DNA of 64,000 bases from Microvirga ossetica (GTDB taxonomy: Bacteria; Pseudomonadota; Alphaproteobacteria; Rhizobiales; Beijerinckiaceae): assembly GCF_002741015.1 (NCBI RefSeq), contig NZ_CP016617.1, positions 620,001 to 684,000 on the forward strand. The letters run 5' to 3'. Position numbers and translations under genes: made by a program. The notes below the pieces were generated by a model. It saw only the letters and a program-made list of their open reading frames with translations. It had not been told where the DNA came from and searched no databases. Position 1 is the first letter of the stretch, and each line of letters begins with the position of its first letter. This document shows, piece after piece, positions 59,467-64,000 of the stretch.

Positions 59467-61260
59467 ATGACATCGTCTCAAGCGGAACGCCGACTGGCGG
59501 CTATCATGGCAGCCGACGTGGTCGGCTACTCCCGTCTCGTCGAAGCTGATGAGGCTGGGACCCTCGCTGCCTTGAAGAGCCTGCGGCAGACGGTGCTGGA
59601 ACCGCTCCTGGACGAACACCGTGGGCGCTTGGTCAAGCTGATGGGCGATGGTCTGATCGCGGAATTCGGGTCTGTGGTCGGGGCGGTGGCTTGCGCCAGG
59701 GCAGTCCAGATCCGATTGATTGACAGTCAGGAGACGATCCCCCCAGAGCGCCGCATCGTCCTGCGCATCGGCATCAATCTGGGCGACGTGGTCGTCGAGG
59801 GCGATGACCTCCTGGGCGACGGCGTCAACGTGGCGGCTCGTCTGGAGCAGATCTGTCCACCTGGCGGCATCCTGATCTCGGGAATGACTCATGACCAGCT
59901 CCCAGGCAAGCTGGACTGCCACTTTGAATACGCAGGTGAGCAGCGCCTCAAGAACATCGCGCGGCCCATCCGAGCCTACAGGATGATGCTCGACGGCACT
60001 TCCTCTCCGGACGTGGCTGGCGCGCGATTGGCCGACAAGCCGGCGGTCGCGGTGCTGCCATTCGAGAACATGAGCGGTGATCCCGAGCAGCTCTATTTCA
60101 GCGACGGCATCACCGAGGACATCATCACGGAGCTCTCGCGCTTCCGCGACCTGATGGTGATCGCCCGCAACTCCTCGTTTTCCTTCCGCGGCAAAAGCAC
60201 GGATGTGCGCGAGATCGGCCGCGTGCTCGGGGCCGGGTACGTGGTCGAGGGCAGCGTCCGTCGCGCCGGCGGTCGCGTGCGCATCACGTCTCAGCTCGTG
60301 GAGACCGCGACTGGAGCACACCTCTGGGTGGAGCGGTACGACGGAGCCTTGGAGGACGTATTCGCGGTCCAGGAGGAGATCGCCCAGAGCATCACGGCAA
60401 CGGTGGCCCAGCGGATCATCCAGGACAGCGAGGCGGCGGCCCGGCGGCGTCAGCCCGAGGACATCCGCGCTTACGAGCTCTTTCTTCAGGGCAACCGCCT
60501 TTCTGACGTGTTCACACCAGAGGCTCAGGCGCGAGCGCAGGCGTTCTTCGAACAGGCGCTCAGGATCGATCCCGGCTTCGCGCGTGCTCATACGGGACTC
60601 GCCTGGATCTATCTCAACCGTTCGGTCGCGGGCAGCGTCGGGGTGCCCCGGGAGCAGGACCAGAATCGAGCCATGGCGCTGCGCCAAGCGGAAGAGGCGC
60701 TCGCGAAGGACCAGAACGATCCGCGGGTTCATGCCACGCTTGGCTACATGTGCCTGATGTGGCGCGACTTCGGTCGGGCTGAGCGGCACATGGAGCTTGC
60801 CCGGACCATGAACCCAAACGATCCGCTGATCCAGATCTTTTGGGCCTGGATCCAGTCGTGCATCGGCAAGCCGGAACGGGCGCTGCCGGCGGCCGAAATG
60901 GCCGTCCGGCTCAACCCGTGCCATCCGGGCTGGTACAACTACTATCTCGCGCACATCCTGTTCCGGCTTGCGCGGTATCAGGAAGCGGCCGATCTTCTTG
61001 AGCAACTCACGGTGTCGCCGGGCCTGCACCCGCGCTACATGGCCCTGCGTGCGGCGGCTTGCGCGCACCTGGGGCGCATCGAGGAGGCGCAGCGCTGCGC
61101 CAGCATCTCTCTCGAGTCGGTCCGCAACCGTTGGCACGGCGACCCGGCTGCGGGTCCGAAGGAGTATGTCGACTGGCTTGTGGATGTCCTGTACCTGCGG
61201 CGGGCCGAGGACGCGGAATGGCTGCGCGAAGGTCTACGACGTGCCGGATTGCCGGCATGA
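59467..61260 (+). CDS. Class III adenylate cyclase with TolB-like and TPR domains
   Basis: 597 residues from ATG 59467. Cyclase domain: ERRLAAIMAADVVGYSRLVE, GRLVKLMGDGLIAEFGSVVG with the substrate-specifying Lys, RIGINLGDVVVEGDDLLGDG and VNVAARLEQICPPGGILISG. TolB-like: AVAVLPFENMSGDPEQLYFS, GITEDIITELSRFRDLMVIA, FSFRGKSTDVREIGRVLGAG. TPRs from about residue 385: ARAQAFFEQALRIDPGFARA, HTGLAWIYLNRS; it ends WLREGLRRAGLPA as expected. The metal Asp residues (AADVVG; GDG) are present, so it is likely active. This is the intact paralog of the truncated gene at 16.6 kb. Confidence 0.93.
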   Translation: MTSSQAERRLAAIMAADVVGYSRLVEADEAGTLAALKSLRQTVLEPLLDEHRGRLVKLMGDGLIAEFGSVVGAVACARAVQIRLIDSQETIPPERRIVLRIGINLGDVVVEGDDLLGDGVNVAARLEQICPPGGILISGMTHDQLPGKLDCHFEYAGEQRLKNIARPIRAYRMMLDGTSSPDVAGARLADKPAVAVLPFENMSGDPEQLYFSDGITEDIITELSRFRDLMVIARNSSFSFRGKSTDVREIGRVLGAGYVVEGSVRRAGGRVRITSQLVETATGAHLWVERYDGALEDVFAVQEEIAQSITATVAQRIIQDSEAAARRRQPEDIRAYELFLQGNRLSDVFTPEAQARAQAFFEQALRIDPGFARAHTGLAWIYLNRSVAGSVGVPREQDQNRAMALRQAEEALAKDQNDPRVHATLGYMCLMWRDFGRAERHMELARTMNPNDPLIQIFWAWIQSCIGKPERALPAAEMAVRLNPCHPGWYNYYLAHILFRLARYQEAADLLEQLTVSPGLHPRYMALRAAACAHLGRIEEAQRCASISLESVRNRWHGDPAAGPKEYVDWLVDVLYLRRAEDAEWLREGLRRAGLPA

Positions 61261-61359
61261 GCCCTTAATTAGGTCATGTGCTGGAATCTACTGAACCGGG
61301 GAGTTTTGCAGATCCCCACGGGTTCGAAGTGTGGCTTCTGCGGGGATATGGGAATGTCG

Positions 61360-61465
61360 CATTTTGGCACAACTGAGACCTAAGCCTGAGGGCAGCAATC
61401 CTCGCGTAACCAGACCTTCCGCAAGATCGGCGAATTTCACTGCCTGACCCAACGCAGACGTTCAC
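61360..61465. repeat. Dispersed intergenic repeat, copy B
   Basis: TTTTGGCACAACTGAGACCT, GAGGGCAGCAATCCTCGCG, AACCAGACCTTCCGCAAGAT and TTTCACTGCCTGACCCAACG align with copy A at 31790 over the full length and with copy C over the right part. Confidence 0.55.
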
Positions 61466-61535
61466 ACAGCGATCGTACACACCGGCTAACAAGCCGAATG
61501 TATCGACGATTGAGCAAAGCGGCCAGGGCCGACGT

Positions 61536-63494
61536 CTACTCGTCGGTAAGCCCAGCTTTGCGCAAGCCCTCAATAAGTCGGGCGTCTTCGGCGATGAAGA
61601 TCGGGTTACTCGACCAGTTTTCTTGCGCCCATCTCCGGACCGTGTAATTCGGCAACAACTTGTGCAGCTCGATGATAGCTGCCTGGGCCTCATCTCGCAT
61701 CCCTTTCCAACCATAGGACGAGATTAGGTCGATATAGGCGATCCAGAACGGAGCGAGTGCAACGGACTTCCGGCACCATTCGATTGCGGCATCCCACTCG
61801 GCAAGATGCGCATAGCCGTGGCACTTCTGAAAGTAGAACACATGAAGCCGAGGATCGCGCGGGCTAAGGCGGACCGCGTGATCCACATGGGCGAATGACT
61901 CTTGAGCCCGGCCAGTGAAAACAGCGTTCGCGGCAAGCCTCGCATAGACATTCGCCAAAGTTGGATTGAGCGCAATTGTGGTTTGATAGGCTTCCCGTGC
62001 CTCTTCATGACGCCCTTGCGCCATCAGGAGTTCAGCCTGCGCCCAATGCGCGTGGGCGTTCTGCGGGGCAAGAGCAACAGCCTGGGCGACCTTTGCCCTG
62101 GCGTAGCCGAGAACTTCAGCGGCGGACTGTACATTGACGCGCAGGTTCACCAGTTCCACGGAGGCTCGCGCAATCCCCAGCATGGCGTCGACGTGATAGG
62201 GGTCAATCCGCAGCGCCTGCCCGAACAGGTGAAGCGAAGCTACGACGTTGTCGCGAGTGTGCGGACCGTTCAAGGTGGCAAGACCCTGCAACGTAAGGTC
62301 GACGGCATCTGGGTAGCCCGGTCGCTCCCGCTGCCCCCGCCGAATCTCAGCATCCGTCAGGGCGAGATCAAGCGCACGGGCGATACGGCTCGTTACGTCG
62401 GCCTGCAACTCCGGCATCCTGGCGGTCTCGCCGTCAAACCGGTCGGCCCAAAGCTGTTCGCCGGTTTGGGTGTCAGCGAGCTGCGCGTTCACCCGCAGCA
62501 TGTTTCCCACTCGTCGCACGCTGCCTTCCAGCGCATAGCGCACCCCGAGATCGCGGCCGATCTCCTTCACGTCCACGGCTTTGCGCTTGTAGGTGAAAGC
62601 GACATTGCGAGCGATGACGAAACTGCCGGGGATGCGCGAGACGTCGGTCAGCAAATCATCGGTGATGCCGTCCGCAACGGCTTCCTGCCCAGGGTCGTCA
62701 TTCAAGTTAACGAAAGGCAGCACGATGATGGAGAGCCGCGGGAGAGGGGACCGCACCGCTTGGCTTGTCACTCTCCCGGCGGGCGATTGAGCGACCTGCG
62801 CCGCGCCTGTGTGGTCCTTCGGAACTGACCCGGCCCACGGCCATGACCACGACGCGACGGCAATGACTGTTGCGGCCATCACGGCCGCACCAGCGATCTT
62901 CCACGGCAGCCAACCGTGGCTGGTGGCCCTGGGCTCAGGCAACGGCGTCGGCTCGCCTGAGCAAGTGTCAAGGTGAACCTGAAACACTCTGACCGGCCGC
63001 GCCACATTCTTGACCTGCTGCTCGCCGAGATCGTCGAAAGCATATGGGAGCCGATCTCTGATCTGGTCCCGCACCATGCGCGAGATGCAGATGCCGCCGG
63101 GCACGCACAGGCGCTCGAGCCTGGCGGCGATGTTCACAGCGTCCCCGATAATGTCACCCTCGTCGCTGAGGAGGTCACCAACATTCAGGCCCATCCGGAA
63201 GACAATCCGCTTGCTCTCCGGCGTTTCCGCATTGCGGACGAGCATGGCCCGTTGCACCTCGACCGCGCAGGCAACCGCCTCGACGGCACTGGGGAATTCG
63301 ATGAGCACACCGTCACCCGTGGACTTCACGAGGCGCCCGTTGTGGCGCTTCACGGATGGGTCGATGATTTCCCGTCGGATCGCCTTCAGGCCCGCGTGCG
63401 TCCCGGCCTCATCCCCGCCCATGAGACGGGAATAGCCCTCAACATCGGCCATCAAGACTGCGGCCAGCCGGCGCTCGGGATTTGGGTTCCGCAT
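61536..63494 (-). CDS. Membrane-anchored class III adenylate cyclase with TPR domain
   Basis: 652 residues. Cyclase domain: ERRLAAVLMADVEGYSRLMG, RLVKSTGDGVLIEFPSAVEA, FRMGLNVGDLLSDEGDIIGD AVNIAARLERL. Unlike the other copies it has a membrane segment after the catalytic domain (WKIAGAAVMAATVIAVASWS, about 197-216), then the TolB-like domain (IIVLPFVNLNDDPGQEAVAD, GITDDLLTDVSRIPGSFVIA) and TPRs (ANVYARLAANAVFTGRAQES). It ends LIEGLRKAGLTDE. A basic loop before the segment suggests a cytoplasmic cyclase with a periplasmic TolB/TPR part, or a hairpin; topology is inference. Confidence 0.93.
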   Translation of the reverse strand: MRNPNPERRLAAVLMADVEGYSRLMGGDEAGTHAGLKAIRREIIDPSVKRHNGRLVKSTGDGVLIEFPSAVEAVACAVEVQRAMLVRNAETPESKRIVFRMGLNVGDLLSDEGDIIGDAVNIAARLERLCVPGGICISRMVRDQIRDRLPYAFDDLGEQQVKNVARPVRVFQVHLDTCSGEPTPLPEPRATSHGWLPWKIAGAAVMAATVIAVASWSWPWAGSVPKDHTGAAQVAQSPAGRVTSQAVRSPLPRLSIIVLPFVNLNDDPGQEAVADGITDDLLTDVSRIPGSFVIARNVAFTYKRKAVDVKEIGRDLGVRYALEGSVRRVGNMLRVNAQLADTQTGEQLWADRFDGETARMPELQADVTSRIARALDLALTDAEIRRGQRERPGYPDAVDLTLQGLATLNGPHTRDNVVASLHLFGQALRIDPYHVDAMLGIARASVELVNLRVNVQSAAEVLGYARAKVAQAVALAPQNAHAHWAQAELLMAQGRHEEAREAYQTTIALNPTLANVYARLAANAVFTGRAQESFAHVDHAVRLSPRDPRLHVFYFQKCHGYAHLAEWDAAIEWCRKSVALAPFWIAYIDLISSYGWKGMRDEAQAAIIELHKLLPNYTVRRWAQENWSSNPIFIAEDARLIEGLRKAGLTDE

Positions 63495-63749
63495 GGCAGG
63501 CTCCGACGGCCCGGCAGTTTACTACACAACGCCTCAAGTGGCGAGAAAGCAGCCAGAGCCGGAGGGATGAAATAGTGCCGATAGATTGCGTTGTGCCTGC
63601 GGTGCAGCTTGCCGCCCAGAAAATTGGTCATTCAGGCGAGAACGAGCGTTGATCCAAGCCACATAGATTGGTGCTGATTCTATGTGCGGCCCCACAAGCC
63701 TTCGCGCCACCGATTGCGGCTATGATGATGACTTGGCACCCTTGGCAGT

Positions 63750-64000
63750 TTACGCCGCCTTGCGGCAAGCCTCGCCGATGGTCTCGTCGATCTGCCGGCG
63801 CACGGCCTCTATGGCCTGTTCGCGGGCCTCGGGTCCGAATGCCAGCTTCTCCGCCCGCAGGAAGGTCACGTCGGTGATGCCCATGAAGGCGAGAAGGTTG
63901 CGCAGATGCGGCTCCTGCGAGTCCATCGCCTGCGCCGGCCCCTCGCTGTAGAGGCCGCCGCGGCTCAGGACGACCACGGCGCGTTTGCCCTTGAGCAGTC
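63750..64000 (-). CDS. azoR: FMN-dependent NADH-azoreductase, C-terminal part
   Basis: Flavodoxin-fold quinone/azo reductase cut by the window end. The visible 82 or so codons read LLKGKRAVVVLSRGGLYSEG, then DSQEPHLRNLLAFMGITDVT and FLRAEKLAFGPEAREQAIEA, which is the C-terminal third of AzoR (GG-x-YSEGP; FLGFIGIxD; FVRAE-x-LA). It ends ACRKAA with TAA. The N-terminus lies outside. Confidence 0.87.
   Translation of the reverse strand, partial: LLKGKRAVVVLSRGGLYSEGPAQAMDSQEPHLRNLLAFMGITDVTFLRAEKLAFGPEAREQAIEAVRRQIDETIGEACRKAA

Noticed and set aside
59440..61137. A 565-codon open frame opposite the cyclase gene
   Set aside because: It is the antisense of a clear cyclase/TPR coding sequence; high GC makes long antisense frames common. 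Composition (His/Arg/Asp-rich, no domains) is not protein-like.
1..64000. tRNA, rRNA, riboswitches and a replication origin
   Set aside because: No cloverleaf, rRNA core sequence, known riboswitch motif or repABC-like region was recognised by eye; a covariance-model scan was not possible.

Overview
The window is GC-rich and looks like an alphaproteobacterium of the order Hyphomicrobiales, most likely Microvirga or a relative. This is inferred from protein flavour, GTTC-N7-GTTC SOS boxes, the RHE_PE00001-family relic, and a set of class III cyclase/TPR proteins. No rRNA, tRNA or CRISPR array was recognised. The mix of catabolic operons, insertion sequences, truncated genes, an SOS/mutagenesis patch and a RHE_PE00001 relic would fit a large plasmid, chromid or chromosomal island, but no replication origin is visible.

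Layout. 0-2.1 kb: 3' end of a GH37 trehalase, then a gene graveyard (two broken pRiA4b-ORF3-like genes, a DUF3732 fragment, an ISKra4 transposase stub). 2.5-9.9 kb: a leftward operon with a 2-hydroxyacid dehydrogenase and a complete Dpp/Opp-type ABC importer. 10.0-15.8 kb: an IS6-family element, then a cluster of ABC_sub_bind genes, one split by a 1,672-bp Tn5-like IS4-family element with a perfect 9-bp target duplication. 16.2-19.4 kb: small secreted proteins, a truncated cyclase and a YkvA-like protein. 19.7-31.0 kb: a sugar or sugar-acid catabolic locus with TRAP transporter, split transketolase, SDR, LysR regulator, LtnD-like and 2-hydroxyacid dehydrogenases, a glycerate kinase relic and a full-length transketolase. 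32.1-38.5 kb: a FadR-type regulator with a visible palindromic operator, then a rightward operon of amino-acid ABC importer, ureidoglycolate-lyase-like protein, class V aminotransferase and hydantoinase. 39.0-42.3 kb: an IS21-family element with a truncated gene on each side. 42.3-48.5 kb: PRC-barrel, DUF2934, RsgA, OtsA, a threonine-synthase-like protein and a cystathionine-synthase stub. 48.5-55.4 kb: SOS genes (imuA, truncated imuB, dinB, UvrD-like helicase, recA) with LexA boxes, then the RHE_PE00001 pseudogene. 56.0-64.0 kb: FMN reductase, a truncated glutathionyl-hydroquinone reductase, three cyclase/TPR genes and the end of an azoreductase gene.

How it works together. Three import-plus-catabolism modules (Dpp-type, TRAP-type, polar amino-acid type) suggest a soil or rhizosphere generalist scavenging peptides or opines, short sugars or sugar acids, and cyclic ureides. 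Trehalase and OtsA frame a trehalose theme, although no OtsB is present. Divergent recA and helicase genes share an SOS-controlled intergenic region; imuA has its own SOS box, but imuB is truncated and dnaE2 is absent, so this mutasome copy is probably dead. A dispersed family of roughly 100-bp imperfect repeats sits in the gene-poor gaps.
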